From NCBI GenBank assembly GCA_026826555.1, contig JAKSZT010053994.1, forward strand, positions 2,185,671 through 2,249,670: 64,000 bases of DNA. The letters are read 5' to 3'. The translations under genes were made by a program, and so were the position numbers. Under the pieces are notes generated by a model that worked only from the letters and a program-made list of their open reading frames with translations, searched no databases and was not told the origin of the DNA. Origin of the DNA: Tolypeutes matacus (Eukaryota; Chordata; Mammalia; Cingulata; Chlamyphoridae). Shown here one piece after another: positions 12,119 to 24,555 of the stretch; positions within the stretch are counted from its first letter, which is position 1; every line of letters begins with the position of its first letter.

Positions 12119-12132
12119 CCACCTCATTTTTT
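12119..12132. repeat. Shared insertion-site copy (pseudogene right TSD, L1-B left TSD)
   Basis: 'ccacctcatttttt' pairs with 11412-11425 on one side and, with a couple of mismatches, with 'tcacctcttttttat' at 21152-21166 on the other. The simplest reading is that L1-B later inserted at the edge of the pseudogene's own duplication, at the same T-rich nick site. Confidence 0.55.
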
Positions 12133-15100
12133 AAAAATATATATTTTTTTATTCTTTTAAAGATACTTCAATTACACAAAAACCATAGTGATTCCCATAT
12201 GCCCTGCTCCCCATACCTCCCAAACCATCCCACAAAAACAATATCTTTCATTAATGTGGCACATTCATTGCAATTGATAAACACATCCTGGGGCATTGCC
12301 ACTGAGCATGGACCATAGTTCACATTGTAGTCTACACTCTCTCCCACACAGTTCTGAATGTTATGGGACAAAATACAATGGCCTAAATATGGCATTGCAA
12401 GGTCATTCAGGATGATTCACAAGTCCTGAAAACGTCTCCACATTACAACTGTTTTTCCCTCTTCCTGCCCCCAGAGCCTCCAGTGGCCACTGCCTCCACA
12501 ACAATGCTATAATTTCTTCCATTGCTAGAATCAAAATAAGTCTTTTTAGAATACCAATAAGTTCACTCTAGTCCATAGTTCATTCCCCAACCCTGAGGAT
12601 TTTGGGATGGTGATGTCCATTCCATCTCTAATTGAGAGGGGGCTTCGATTCCTAACAGCCAATGGATGGGACTCTCTTGCCTGCAGTTATATGCTCTCTT
12701 GTTTCCTGGTATGATAGTTGTCAATCTTAACCTCCTTGTTAGTTGTCTTGGGTGAGTCCAATGTTGTGGAGAGCCTCTGCTGTGTCTCCGGGCCCAGGTG
12801 GCACATGGACAGCCCAAAGATTCAAGTTTCTTAGATGTACACCTACAAACTCCAGCACCAAGCTTAGGTTCAAATAGAAGGGACAGATTAGACTTGTGTA
12901 GGAAGCCATAACTGAGTCCACTTCTGTCACTCTCAGGAGCACAATCTCCAAAGTAGGGCCCACTGGCGAGGCTACAAACTCCAGAGCTATCTGCCCTGAC
13001 CATAGGATCTGGGTGTCTCCAGAGCCCACAGGAGCTCCACTATTTGAGATAGTATCCACTGCGACAGTCTATGAGATCCTGCTGAGATATGTATAAGTGT
13101 TATTTCTGGGAAGAACTCCCAAATCATATGAGTCTCTTAGCCATATAAATTCATTTGTCTTTACCTTTACCCCCTTTTTGTTGAGTTATTTTCCAGTTGC
13201 ATTGCTAGTTGGTCTCTGTAGTGATCCCATGATGCCAGGGAATCTCATCCCCAGGAGTCATGTCCCATGCTAGGCGAAAGTAATGCATTTATATGCTGAG
13301 TTTGCTTAGAAAGAAGCCACATTTAAACAACAAGGAGGGTCTCAGGAAGCAACTCTTAAGTACCCTACAGCACTTGTAAGTTTCAATTTCAAGAGCAAAG
13401 GCTCACAAGCATAGTCATATCAAGGGCCCATCAATGGACCATCTTCCTTCACCAGTTATTGCCCCTGAACTTGGGGGACTGTTGCTGCTCCATTAGAGAA
13501 TGTAGCAAAACTCTCCAGGATGGGAATTCAATATTCTCTTGTTATTATGTGAATCTCCACCCCCTGTGACAATGCCTCATAAGCATTTGACCACATTTAT
13601 ATACCTTATATTTATGTCCAAGTGAACTCCACCCAATGTATTTCCCATCACTGACACCCCACACCAATGATCCTCCCCTGACCCAGTTGTAACCATTCTT
13701 TGATCAAAAGCTTTTTCAAAAATGAGACCAATAAAATAGGCAAAAACAATAAGAAAATGAAATAATAATGGTAGTTTAAATATACCCATATGGGCATTGG
13801 CTCAAAATCATCTTCTCCCTTTCTATTTCCTGTAAATCTATCTTCTAGACAATAGTTCTCTGAGTCTTCTTGATTTGCTCAATTCATTTCAGTGAGGTCA
13901 TATAATATTTGTCCTTTGATACCTGGCTTGCTTCACTCAACAGAAGGTTCTCAAGATTCATTCATGTTATCCCCTGTGTTAGCACTGTGTTCCTTCTTAA
14001 ACCTGAGTAATATTCCATTGTATGTATGTACTACATTTTGTTTATCTATTCATTTGTTTATGGGCACCTGTGTTGATTCCAACTTTTGGCTACAGTTAAT
14101 TATGCCACTATGAACATTGGTGTGCATATACCTGACCATGTCTCTATTTTCAATTCTACTGAGTATATACCCAGCAGTGAAATTGCTGGATCATATGGCA
14201 GTTCTATAGTTAGTTTTTGAGGAGCTGCCAAACAGTCCTCCACAATGGCTGGACCATTCCACATTCCCACCGGCAGTGAAGTTTCCTATTTCTCCATATC
14301 CACTCCAACACTTGTAGTCTTCTGTTTTTATAATAGCCGCCAGTTTAATGAGAGTAAGATGGTATCTCATTGTAGTTTTGATTTGTATTTCCTTAATAAC
14401 TTGTGATGGTGAGCATCTCTTCATGTGCTTCTTAGCCATTTGTATGTCTTCCTTGGAGAAGTGTCTTTTCAAGTCGAATGCCCATTTTTTAAATGTTTTT
14501 TTTTTTTTTTCATTTCTTTATATATGCTGGATATTAGAGTCCTATCAGTTATGTAGTTACCAAATATTTTCTCCTATTGTGTGGGTAGGCTGCCTTTTTA
14601 CTTTCATGATAATGTCCTTTGTGGTGCAAAAGTTTTTAATTTTGAGGAGAGCCCATTTATCTATTTTTTCTTTCACTGCTCATGATTTGAGTTTGAAATT
14701 CATGAAGCCATTTCCTAATACAAGTTCCTGTAGCTCTTTCTCTACATTATCTTCCCAAGACTTTATGGTCTTGGAACTCATATTTAGACATTTGATCCAT
14801 CTTGAGTTGATTTTTGTATTAGGTGTGAGTTGGTGTTCCTCTATCATTCTTTTGGGTATGGATATCCAGTTCTCCAAGTACCATTTGTTGAAGAGGCCAT
14901 TCTCCCCCAGTTGAGTGGGTTTGGTGACCTTGTAAAATATTAGTTGACTGTATATGTGAGGATCTATATCAGAACTCTCAATTCAGTTCCAATGGTCAGT
15001 GTATCTATCCTTGTTCCAATACCATGCAATTTTGGCCACTGTAGCTTTGTAGTACATTTTAAAGCAAGGTAGTGTGATTCCTGAAATTTCATTTTTCTTT

Positions 15101-16106
15101 TACAACAAATCTTTGGTTATTTGGGGCTTCTTGCCCTTTCAAATAATTTTCATACTTAGTTTTTCCAACAGATTAAAAAAATGCTGTGTTGATTTTTTTT
15201 TGGCTTGCATTAAATCTGTAGATTAGTTTCTGTAGGATAGACATCTAATTGATGTTTAGTCTTACTATCCATGAACAAGGTATATTATTCCATTTTTTAA
15301 AGTCTTCTTTGATTTCCTTTAACACTGTTTTGTAGTTTTCTGTGTATAAGCCATTTACATGTTTAGTTAAATTTATTCCTCAGTATTTGATGTTTTTACT
15401 TACTATTGTAAATATTACTTTTTTCTTAAATTCCTCCTCAGATTGCTCATTATTGGTACAGAACTGCTACTGATTTTTGCACATTATCTTATAACCTGCA
15501 ACTTTACTGAACTCATTTAGAAGTTCTAGAAGATTTGTTGTTGATTCCTCAGGGCTTTTTATGTACAAGCTCTTGTCATCTGCAAATAGTGAAATTTTTA
15601 CTTCTTCCTTTCTAATTTGGGTGACTTTTATATCTTTTTCTTGCCTCAGTGCTCAAGCAAGTACTTATAACACAATATTAGATATGAACAGTGTTAGTGG
15701 GCATCCTTGTCTTGTTCCTGATCATAGAGAGAAAGCTTTTAGAATTTCACTTTTGAATATGATGTTATCTGTGGGTTTTTCATATATACCCTTTATCATG
15801 TTCAGAAACTTTCCTTCTATTCCTATGTTTTGCAGTGGTTTTATCAGGAAAATGTTCTGTATTTTCTTGAATGATTTTTCTGCATCTATAGAGATGATCA
15901 TGTAATTTTTTCCCTTCAAACTGTTCATGTGGTGTATTACAATGATTAATTTTCTTATATTGAACCACCCTTGCATACCCAGGATGAAACCCAATTGGTC
16001 ATGGTGTATAATTCTTTTGATTTGTGGTTGAATATGATTAGCATGTATTTTGTTGAGGTTTTTAGCATCTAGGTTCATTAGAGAGATTGGTCTGACATTT
16101 TTCTTT

Positions 16107-16120
16107 CCTATGGCATCTTT
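16107..16120. repeat. TSD of the retroposed ERV end, left copy
   Basis: 'cctatggcatcttt' is repeated exactly at 16585-16598. The 14-base length and adjoining poly-T are typical of L1-machinery insertion. Confidence 0.9.
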
Positions 16121-16584
16121 TTTTTTTTTTTTTTGCAGAGAAGAGCCCCACCACCTCATAAGGTGTGGCTTTTATTTTAGCTTTAGATCAAAGAAAATAT
16201 GTATGTACATATAAAAAGTCTATAGATACTTGACAGTTTACATTTTACTAGAATGAGCATGTCTTAAAAGTTAATGGCTCAGTTCCTCTTTTCCTTCCTG
16301 AAATTCACAGACATTGTAAATCTTACAAGCTCAGTATGTTTCCCCACCCAGCTTCCATTAGCATGAGACCGGAGGGCTTGTTTCCTACATTCCAGGGTGA
16401 CCTTCTTTTTTGTCAGTTGCCATGGCCTTTAATTGAAACTCCATCATTTTCCCCTTTTTTATTAATCAAAGCTATAGGAACCATTATATAAGCTGATACA
16501 AGGTGACCTCCTGTCACACTTGTCTTCTTCCATAGGCTCTTGTGACTGTGCCTGTCTTAGGTTGTCCTCCTCTGAGAATCTTAC
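16121..16584 (-). mobile_element. Retroposed, polyadenylated ERV transcript 3' end
   Basis: A 464-bp minus-strand insert with poly-T at 16121-16134 and a perfect 14-bp TSD. In sense it contains a purine run (aaaaaaggggaaaa, complement of 16447-16460) directly followed by TGATGG, then about 310 bases, then AATAAA and a short stretch ending at the A-tail. A polypurine tract joined to U3 and R but no U5, with an A-tail, is what the 3' end of a polyadenylated retroviral RNA would look like. No protein is encoded. The alternative is a processed copy of an unidentified cellular 3' UTR. Confidence 0.5.
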
Positions 16585-16598
16585 CCTATGGCATCTTT
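16585..16598. repeat. TSD of the retroposed ERV end, right copy
   Basis: Exact partner of 16107-16120. L1-B ORF2 antisense ('tttgtttggctttgatattagggtaatg') resumes here. Confidence 0.9.
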
Positions 16599-18327
16599 GT
16601 TTGGCTTTGATATTAGGGTAATGTTAGCATCATATATTGAGTTAGGTAATGTTCCTTCTACATCTATTTTTTGGAAGAGTTTAAGCAGAATTGATGTTAG
16701 TTCTTTCTAGAATGTTTGGTAAAATTCATCTGTGAAACCATCTTGTCCTGGGCCCTCCTTAGTTGGGAGGTTTATGATGACTGATTCTATCTCTTTACTT
16801 GTGATTGGTTTGTTGAGTTCATCAATTCCTTCCTTCATCAATGTAGGTTACTTGTGAATTTCTAGGAATTTGTCCATTTCCTCTAAGTTATCCTCTTGTT
16901 GGCATATAATTTTTCAAAGTATCTTCTTATGATATTCTATTTCTGTTCCATCAGTGGTGTTATGCCCTTGCTAATTTCTTATGATGTTCATTTGCATCTT
17001 CTCTCTCTTTTTCTTTGTTAGTCCAGTTAAGGATTGTTCAATTTTACTGATCTTCAAAAACCAGCATTTGGTTTCTTTTTTTTTTCCAGTGCTTTCTTAT
17101 TTTCTATTTCATTTTTTTCTGCTCTAATCTTTGTTATTTCCTACTTTCTACTTCCTTTGGGGTTAGAATGTTGTTTTTTTTTAATTCCTCCAGGTGTGCA
17201 GTTGGGTCTTTGATTTTAGCACTTTCTTCTTTTTTAATAGATGCATTTATGACTGTGAATTTCCCTCTCAGTACAGCTTTCCCTGCTTTCCATAAGTTTT
17301 GATATGTTGTGTTGTCATTTTCTTTCATTTCAAGTTAGTTACTGATTACAATTGAGATATCCTCCTTGACCAACTGTTTACCTAAAAGTGTGTTTTTAAC
17401 TTCCATGTATTTGTAACTTATCTGGTTCTCTGGTCCTTACTGATTTCCAGCTTCATTTCATTGTGCTCAAAAAAATTACTTTGTGTAATTTCAATCTTTC
17501 TTAATTCATTGAACATATTTTTGTGGCCAAATATGTGGTTTATTTTGGAGAATGATCCATGTGCATTTGAGAAGAATGTATATAACACTGTATTTTGGTG
17601 TAATGTTCTGTATATGTCTGTTAGGTACTGATCTTCTAATGTATTATTCAAAGTCTTTCTTTCTTTATTGATTCTCTTTCAAGATGTTCTGTATAATGTT
17701 CATAATTGTGTATTAAAATCCTTCACTATAATTGTCGAGGCATCTATTTCTCCACTTAATTTTTCCAATGTCTCCCTCATGTATTTTGAGGCACCTTGGC
17801 TAAGTACATAAATGTTTATGATTGTTATTTCTTCTTGAAAGAGTATCACTTTTACTAATATATCATGTCTGTCTTTGTCTCTTAAAATGGTTTTGAATTC
17901 AAAGTCTATTTTGGCTGATACTCGTATAGCTACTCCCACATTTTTGGGTTATTGTTTACTTGTAAGATTGTTTTCCAACCATTCATTTTCAGCCCCTTGT
18001 GTCCCTGGTACTGAGGTGAGTTTCTTGCAGACAAAATATAGATGGATCATATTTCCTTATCCATTCTGACAATCTGTGTCTCTTGACTGGTGAGTTTAAT
18101 CCATTAACATTCCATGTTCTCATCCTCAAGAAATTACTTGCATTAGTGTATTCTCTTTGGGTTTATGTATATAATATGTTTTTATATTTCTGTTTTTGTC
18201 TATTTAATTGCTCTTACACTCTCCTCCAACACTCTCTCTCCTGTTTTTTCCTTTCAACTAGGAGAACTCTATAGTATTTCTTGAAGGACTGGTTACTTAT
18301 TCACATACTCTCTTAATTTCTGTTTTT

Positions 18328-18618
18328 CTATGAATATCTTGAACTCTCCAACATTTTTGAATGCCACTGTTGTTGGATAGAGGTTTCTTGGCTGGAAGAT
18401 TTTTCTTTGAGTGCCTTAACTTTGTCATACCACTGCCTTCTTGCCTCCATGATTTCAGTTGAGAAATCAGCACTTAATCTTATTTTACTTCCCTTGTGTT
18501 TGATGGTTCTCTTTTCTCTTCCTGCTTTCAGTATTTTCTCTTTGTCTTGAGGTTTGGAGAGTTTATAATTAGATGTATCAGAGTAGACCTGTTGGTATTT
18601 ATACTCTTTGGGGTACAC
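18328..18618 (-). pseudogene. L1-B ORF1 C-terminal domain remnant
   Basis: The frame contains KGSKIRLSADFSTEIMEARRQWYDKVKALKEK, the conserved C-terminal (CTD) region of L1 ORF1p, the RNA-binding, chaperone-like partner of ORF2p. The matching frame in L1-C is at 60030-60245. Stops separate it from the coiled-coil part near 18790-19170. Confidence 0.8.
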
Positions 18619-19309
18619 TGTGTTTCCTGGACATGTACATCCATTTCCTTAATTAGGGTTGGGAAATTTTCAGGCATTATTTCATCAAACACTCCTTCTG
18701 TCCCGTTTCCATTCTCTTCTTCCTCTGGGATGCCTATAATGCATATGTTTGTGCATTTTTTGTGTTGTCATTCAAATCCCTAAGTCCCTGCTGGATTTTT
18801 TCTATCTTTTTATCTATCTGTTCTATTATCTGTTTGATTTCAGAGTTACTGTCTTTCCTCTGTCTGTTCAAATATGCTGGTATGTGCTTCCAGTGTCTTT
18901 TTTATTTCTTTGATTGTGTCATTCATCACCATCATATCTATTATATTTTTATGGATGTTTACAATTTCTTCAGTGTGTTCTCCCAGTATCTTCTTAATAA
19001 TTTTGTTTTCTTCCTTCATTTAGTTGGTCCATGATATTTCTTTGGACAGCTTTGATTAGTTTTTCTACGTTTTCTATATCTTCCTGGTTTTCAGTTTTTT
19101 CATTGGACTCAGTGATGTTTTCCTGTTTCTTAGCATGGTTTGTTGTTTTTTTGTTGCTGTCTGGTCATCTTTTTATCTCGATGGGTTTATTCAGTTGATT
19201 AGCTTTTCCCTCTACTGTAGGGTTTTATTTAATTGCTATTTGTGTGTTGTTTTCTCTTTGACACTTTGTTCCTCTTATTCTATCTCTTTGCTTTTGTCTG
19301 TGTTTTCTT

Positions 19310-19905
19310 GAAGGAAAATGATTAGGGCCAGAGAAAGTGAAAGAAGTAAGAAAAAAAAAAGGATAATAGTAATAATAATAGTAAAATTAGGAGAAGAATC
19401 ATATAAGACCTAGAATAATGAATATTTAACTCATGAAAGCACTGTAGAATAATAGGTATAAAAAAGTGGAGTACCAACAATGAAGTGGGAAACCAAATAG
19501 AGAAAAATATGTAGGATAAATTAAAAGGTCAGAATGATGAAGAGAAAGGGAAATAGAAAGAAAAGGCAAAAAAAAAAAGTCAATAAAAGAAAGAAAACAG
19601 GATGGACAATTTGGAAATAAAACCCAGAAAAACTGAGGACTAAACAAAGAAAGCTGGAATCTAAGAACAACAGAAAGGTGAAAGTAAAAAAAATGAAGGA
19701 AGGAAAAGAGATAGCATTGGTAGACAAAATCAGTATACACAGAAAAGGGGAAATCAAGGAAAGGAAACACAGCAAACAAGAAACAAGCCAGCAGCATCTA
19801 ATTAAGAAAAAAAATGTAAAGAAAATAGGAGGAGGAAGAAAGTGGAAAGAAAACACACACAGACACACACACACACACAAAAAAAAAACAAATACAAGCA
19901 AGCGG
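19310..19905 (-). other. Pyrimidine-rich tract with GT repeat in the L1-B 5' region
   Basis: On the minus strand nearly 600 bases are strongly C/T-rich, opening (19852-19879) with a GT repeat. It lies between the 5' UTR and the ORF1 N-terminus. The 123- and 126-codon minus-strand frames here (19426-19901) translate to low-complexity F/L/S and are not credible proteins. L1-C lacks precisely this region. Confidence 0.7.
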
Positions 19906-20045
19906 TCAAACCGAAACTAAGGAAAAGAACCCTTCCCTCTTAGGTCTCTGAGGACTTCTCAGGCTGTTGGTGTTCATCAATCATTTTCCCTGCAACCTGC
20001 CTTCTGCTGGATTTGAAGCATGTTTTAACGAGTAAACTAGCTTAA

Positions 20046-20250
20046 TTTTTTTAAGTAATGTTTTTTTTTAAAGGAAAAATATGAGACCCAAGAGAAGCTA
20101 ATACAAAAATAATGTCTATGTACTCCCTGTACTAAAGCATCAGCTGGATCTTTGATACCCTGGTGGATCACTGCTCTAAGATGAGCCAGGGATTGAACTC
20201 GGGACCTCATACATTTCAAGGCAGAATCTCCTCCCCTGAGATAACTTTCT
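20046..20250 (-). mobile_element. Decayed tRNA-derived SINE inside L1-B 5' UTR
   Basis: Starts with T-rich sequence and contains 'gccagggattgaactcgggacct', the antisense of a tRNA-like B box, as in the SINEs at 37878 and 47668. L1-A and L1-C lack it at the corresponding position. No clear TSD was found. Confidence 0.5.
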
Positions 20251-21150
20251 CCTTAGGTGTGTTAGCCCTTCAGAAAACTATCCAGTCGCTTTCCTTCAGG
20301 CAGGTTTAACTCTTTGCAGTTTGGTAGATTCCTGCTGATTAGGAGCCTGTCTGTCTATACCCCCTTTCTATTTTTATTGCTTTCTTTCCCAGGGCAATAG
20401 GAAGCAACAGCCTGAGTGAGTGGATAACCCCCTATCTTTCCTGGTCAGGTTGAGATCCCTTCTGAAATTCAAATGGGACCCTGGCATCTGAGCTCATTAC
20501 AGAAAAATGATTCTCAATGCTCTTCCAGACCAGCCCCTTCTCCCAGGGGACCTTAAATAAGCTCTTGGAAGCTTATTAAGCACTTCCTACTGCCTGCCTC
20601 CCTTAGGGGAGTTTAAAAATTGATAGTTTTCAGCACAGGACTAGTCAATTGCCTGACTCTGCCCCTCCCAGGCCAAGTTTCTCTATCCCTGTGTGGTTAG
20701 GTAAATCAGGCTTCCTCAGCCTATTTGCCTCTCCCTTCTTCCTGGTGCCACCTTGAGCCAGCTGGTATGTACCCCAAAGCTCACATGGTATCCAGGCAAG
20801 CAAATGCACAAAAAGGAATCCCCTCTCCACCCCTCACCAGAACCCTCCCACTCTCAGAGAATGCTTCTTCCCACTGAGTTGCCAGCAGTAGTCAGGACTC
20901 ATAGCAGCTTCCTGTCCCAAGGATGGGGCTTAGCCATCCACAGTTTCAAGCTACAGAGTGAAAAACACATGGTTTTACCTTCAGCAACCTATCCCCATGT
21001 CCATCTCCCTCCAATTTTATTCCTTAAAGCCTCCTACTCTGTGGGTTCCCAAAACAGCCCTCTCAGGCAGGATCCTATCCTTGCTAAGCCATTCCTTGCC
21101 AGAGAGATGATGAGCACCTTTTTAAACTGACTACATTGTGTTGCTTATCC

Positions 21151-21166
21151 TTCACCTCTTTTTTAT
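21151..21166. repeat. Target-site duplication of L1-B, right copy
   Basis: 'ttcacctcttttttat' partners 'tccacctcatttttta' at 12118-12133. The T-run followed by ATA fits the L1 endonuclease preference for TTTT/A-type sites. Confidence 0.55.
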
Positions 21167-22921
21167 AATCTACATTTCTCTTGGGATGAAAATAACATGT
21201 AACTTACACATTTTCATTGTATTACACATGTACTAATTCTGTTATGGATATCCCAATCATGTTTCCTCTCTTTGCTTCAATATATATATTTTATAATGAC
21301 CTGATTCCCATGAAAAATAAGGTCTTCTGACATGCTTAATATGTTTTGAATCGCATGTATTGATTACTAATTTCAGAAATATTTTTTACTTATATCTATT
21401 ACAGTCTTTATTTTTACTTGGATAACTTTTACTTCTAGAATTTTTATTTTATTCTTTTTATCATCATATGTCCATCTACCATCTCCATTTTCACCTTCTA
21501 TTTTATATAATAAATTAATCCTAGCTATTTTAAGGTCCGTGCCTAGTAATTCTCTTTTCCAACTCCCCTGTAGGTGTATTTTTATTGTGTTATATCATAA
21601 TTGAAATTGGTTTTCTGTTTCTTTGAGAAGGCTGGTATGAATATTCAATCTTCAACAGTAAGTAAAATGGAAGTCCTTCCATTTACTACTAAGGATATTT
21701 TGTCACATTTAAAAATTATGATTTTTTTAAAACTATTTCTGCAAAAAACACATTTTATTCCTAAGAAAATTTGAAATTATAGCTGCCACTAACTGGTATG
21801 TTTGGTTCCAAAAAATTAAATATATAGATAGGGTCTTAAAAAGCTATGTATGTTGGAATTCTCTGTGGAGTGAAAGGTTTCTTTAATCTGAAAAAAAGAA
21901 TCTAAAAAAATCACAGGATCAACCACTCAAGCTTTTTAAACTTAAGGTTATAATTAAAATAACAATGCTCAAATCCCAAATCAGCACTTGCAAACCACCT
22001 GTTGTCAGTGATCTTTTCAACCTTTTCTCCCATAATTGGAATCAAAGTAACAGCAAAATGAGCAAAAGCAAACATGAAAATCTAATGACATAGAACAATT
22101 AGAGGGTTTAATTACAGGTTCAATGACCCTTATGCACAAAATAATTATATGAAAATATTTTTGAAAAATGTTTATAGTACTACCTGATAATCACTCCTCT
22201 CATTATTAGTTATTAGCTAACATTCTTTTGAAAATTCACCCACAGTATCCTCAATCAAGAGGTTATTTTTGGAAACAGAATCCTAAAACTCAATTTTGGA
22301 TGTTTTCCTCATAGCTAGTATACTTTCTAGGGTGAAGAGCCTGTTAACATCTTAGCCCATAGATTCATTGATGTTCATAAAACTACTTAAGCAAATCCAT
22401 GCAAGAGTAGTACCAGGTCCTTTTCATATAAAGAACTAATAATAGCCACAAGTAAATGTATAACTATGTCTTTAGTATGTCACAGATTAGAAGATATATT
22501 TTTCCACATCTCTGAAAATTACAGAATGTCCTTCAAATATTCAAGTAAAATGAAAAGTTTCTTATCTATTATAAGCTTAATTGGTAAGACTGGGATAAAT
22601 TAGTGGGTTTTATAGGAAAATACAAACTAAAAAGTGTCTGTGACCCTATGTAGTTATGGCAGAATAGGTAGATCCATTCCCTCCAAGCTAAAACAAAATC
22701 CTGACAATGAAAGACAAAAATAGGTAGAAGAAACTTTAAAATCTGGCCCCATATGAGAACTAGACAGAAATAAATTTGTGTAATATATGAAAAGCCTAAT
22801 CAGTTGAATATCTTGAAATGTTTGCTATTAGTTTGTTTTCCATTCAAGAAGGAAATGTGTGTGCATAAAAGTACCCAAAGATTTTAGCTACTTTTGTGTC
22901 CCTATGCTTCTCTCCTTATCT
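21167..22921. other. No gene seen; AT-rich, partly L1-like
   Basis: About 21170-21520 has phrases of very old antisense L1 ('cttctagaatttttattttattcttttta'). 'atggcagaataggtagatccattccctcc' near 22660 could be an old sense L1 5' end. The rest shows no frame or recognisable repeat. Confidence 0.35.
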
Positions 22922-23398
22922 TGGTTTCCCAGACTACTATGATAAATATGGCACAATGGGTTCACTTAACCAATGGGAATTTATCAGATTACAATTTTGT
23001 TGATAGAAGAAGTCCAAAATCAAGATTTCAATAAGATCATGCTTTTTCCCTAGAGTCTGTAGAGTTCTGGTTCAGACTGTTGGCAAACTTCTGGATTACT
23101 TGACTTACATTTCTCCTTCAGCCATGTGCAATATCTTCTCATTTCTGGCTGTTTTTCCAGTTACTGCTGACTTCCAATTTATGCCTCTTCTAATGTTTCT
23201 CTGACTTGGGCTTATAGTTTGTTCTTTTTATAATGTCTCCAGTAATTTTCACTAAAAACTATCCTTGTTTCAGTTGCTCCTATCTTAAAACTATCATGTT
23301 CTAAAGGACCTTATATACAATGGGTTCAGACCCATGAGGACAGATTGAGATTAAAAATATATGTATGTTGTATTCCATAATTCAACCTACCATACTTC
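22922..23398 (-). mobile_element. Solo LTR, MaLR-like, minus strand
   Basis: The reverse complement matches the LTRs at 43575 and 46270: it begins 'tatggtaggttgaattatgg', carries 'gggtctgaacccattgta' and ends near 'ccattggttaagtgaaccc'. No internal sequence adjoins it, so it is probably a solo LTR. The MaLR assignment comes from the provirus at 43575-46715. Confidence 0.6.
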
Positions 23399-24461
23399 CA
23401 AATTCAAGAAAAATTTAAGATCATTGCAGGAATGATGGGAATGTTCTACACCATAATTGTGCCCTCTCCATGTAAAATAATCTATCAAGACACTCAACTT
23501 ATTCTAGACACTAGTGCTAACAAATTAACATGAAACAGAATTTTTTTCATTTGCTCCCTCATCTGAAAATATTTAGGCTTTCTGCATTTCTCACCAATGG
23601 TTTCTCATGTCTCAAAATTCTAATGTTTATCACTGTGTCAACTTTCTTAATATACAAATATTTGACATTTCTCTCAATGGACATGTTTCTAGATTGTCAT
23701 CTCCCATACTCTTTTAACTGTATTATCCCTTTTAACCTATCTCTAAGCACTGCAATATGATGGCTTAGTCAAATGTGACAAATGTTACTGAGTTACTGAA
23801 CTCTTCATTTTATTCACGTTTCATTCACTTGAATTTATATACTAATAGTTTGATTCAGTTATTTGGAACAACTACTTTTTAAATTGCAAAATTCATGTAA
23901 TCTAAATCTGGGCCAAGTATCTCTAATGAAAATTTAGTTTAACAGTTGAGATGTGTTGTGTCAAGTAAATATCAAATATAAAAGACAGTATCCCCAAAAA
24001 ACTAATATAAACCATTTCTGTATTTTTACATTGGTTACATATTGACTGATAATATATTGGATATATTGGATTTATAACATTATTCAAACAATTTTTGCCT
24101 ATTTCCTTTAAATTTTTAAATCTGGTTACTTGGAAATTAGAGGTCACACATGTAACCTGCATTACGTTTATATTGGATGAAATTGCCAGGTGCCATGTAT
24201 TGAGATCTTTTTCTCCTGTGAAGAGACACTTTGGTCTTCATCTTTTCCCCATCATATGAAGATCATTCATTAGATGTCTTCATTCTTTTAGGAAGGGTAG
24301 AGGTAAATTGATCGGTTTCATGGTCAATTTCAGTCAACTCATATTTATGAATACTGAAAATTTGAAAAAATTGCTATATAACCAACTCCATTTAAATTTA
24401 TGTTCATCTGAATAGATTCTATAATATACTGACACATTAGCTGGTATCCAATCAATCACAG
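23399..24461. other. No gene or recognised repeat
   Basis: AT-rich DNA. The 76- and 79-codon frames here lack any family motif. I see no repeat I can name. Confidence 0.4.
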
Positions 24462-24555
24462 TGGTAGATTAAATTATGTACCCTAATTTAGAATATTCTT
24501 AATCTTTATCCATGCTCCTGTAGGTTGTATTTGTATTTCTAGACAAATGTCAGTA
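24462..24555 (+). mobile_element. LTR fragment, plus strand
   Basis: 'gtggtagattaaattatgtacccta' followed by 'taatctttatccatgctcctgta' is the start of the same LTR family seen at 46270. It is cut after about 90 bases and meets the next copy head-on. Confidence 0.55.

Larger units (their letters stand above)
13880..18140 (-). pseudogene. L1-B ORF2 (endonuclease-reverse transcriptase), dead
   Basis: Minus-strand frames give the parts in order: endonuclease (17700-17939, VRxSAKIDFEFKTILRDKDRHDIL), the EN-RT linker (17134-17651), reverse transcriptase (15722-16159, with [16 protein letters not shown], then [14 protein letters not shown], then DAEKSFKKI) and the C-terminal region (14191-14877). 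The RT is interrupted at 16121-16584 by a retroposed sequence. L1 ORF2p nicks DNA and copies its own RNA. Here no frame exceeds 150 codons. Confidence 0.8.
12133..21150 (-). mobile_element. L1-B: near full-length L1, minus strand
   Basis: Reading right to left: 5' UTR (21150 to about 19910), a pyrimidine-rich tract (about 19905-19310), ORF1 (about 19200-18250), ORF2 (about 18140-13880) and a long 3' region ending at 12160 with a decayed tail. It is about 9 kb because it also holds a 464-bp retroposed ERV end and a SINE. ORF1 and ORF2 are fragmented by many stops and frameshifts. It retains the ORF1 N-terminal and pyrimidine-rich parts that L1-A and L1-C lack, so it is the reference for what they lost. 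Confidence 0.85.

Noticed and set aside
14348..14914. 188-codon plus-strand frame, hydrophobic, longest frame in the window
   Set aside because: It is the antisense of L1-B ORF2. Antisense of A-rich L1 coding DNA is rich in F, L, S and I codons and readily open; it has no domain.
19426..19901. Two overlapping minus-strand frames that look like multi-pass membrane proteins
   Set aside because: The F/L/S-rich translation comes from a low-complexity pyrimidine tract; two frames are open at once and no family motif is present.
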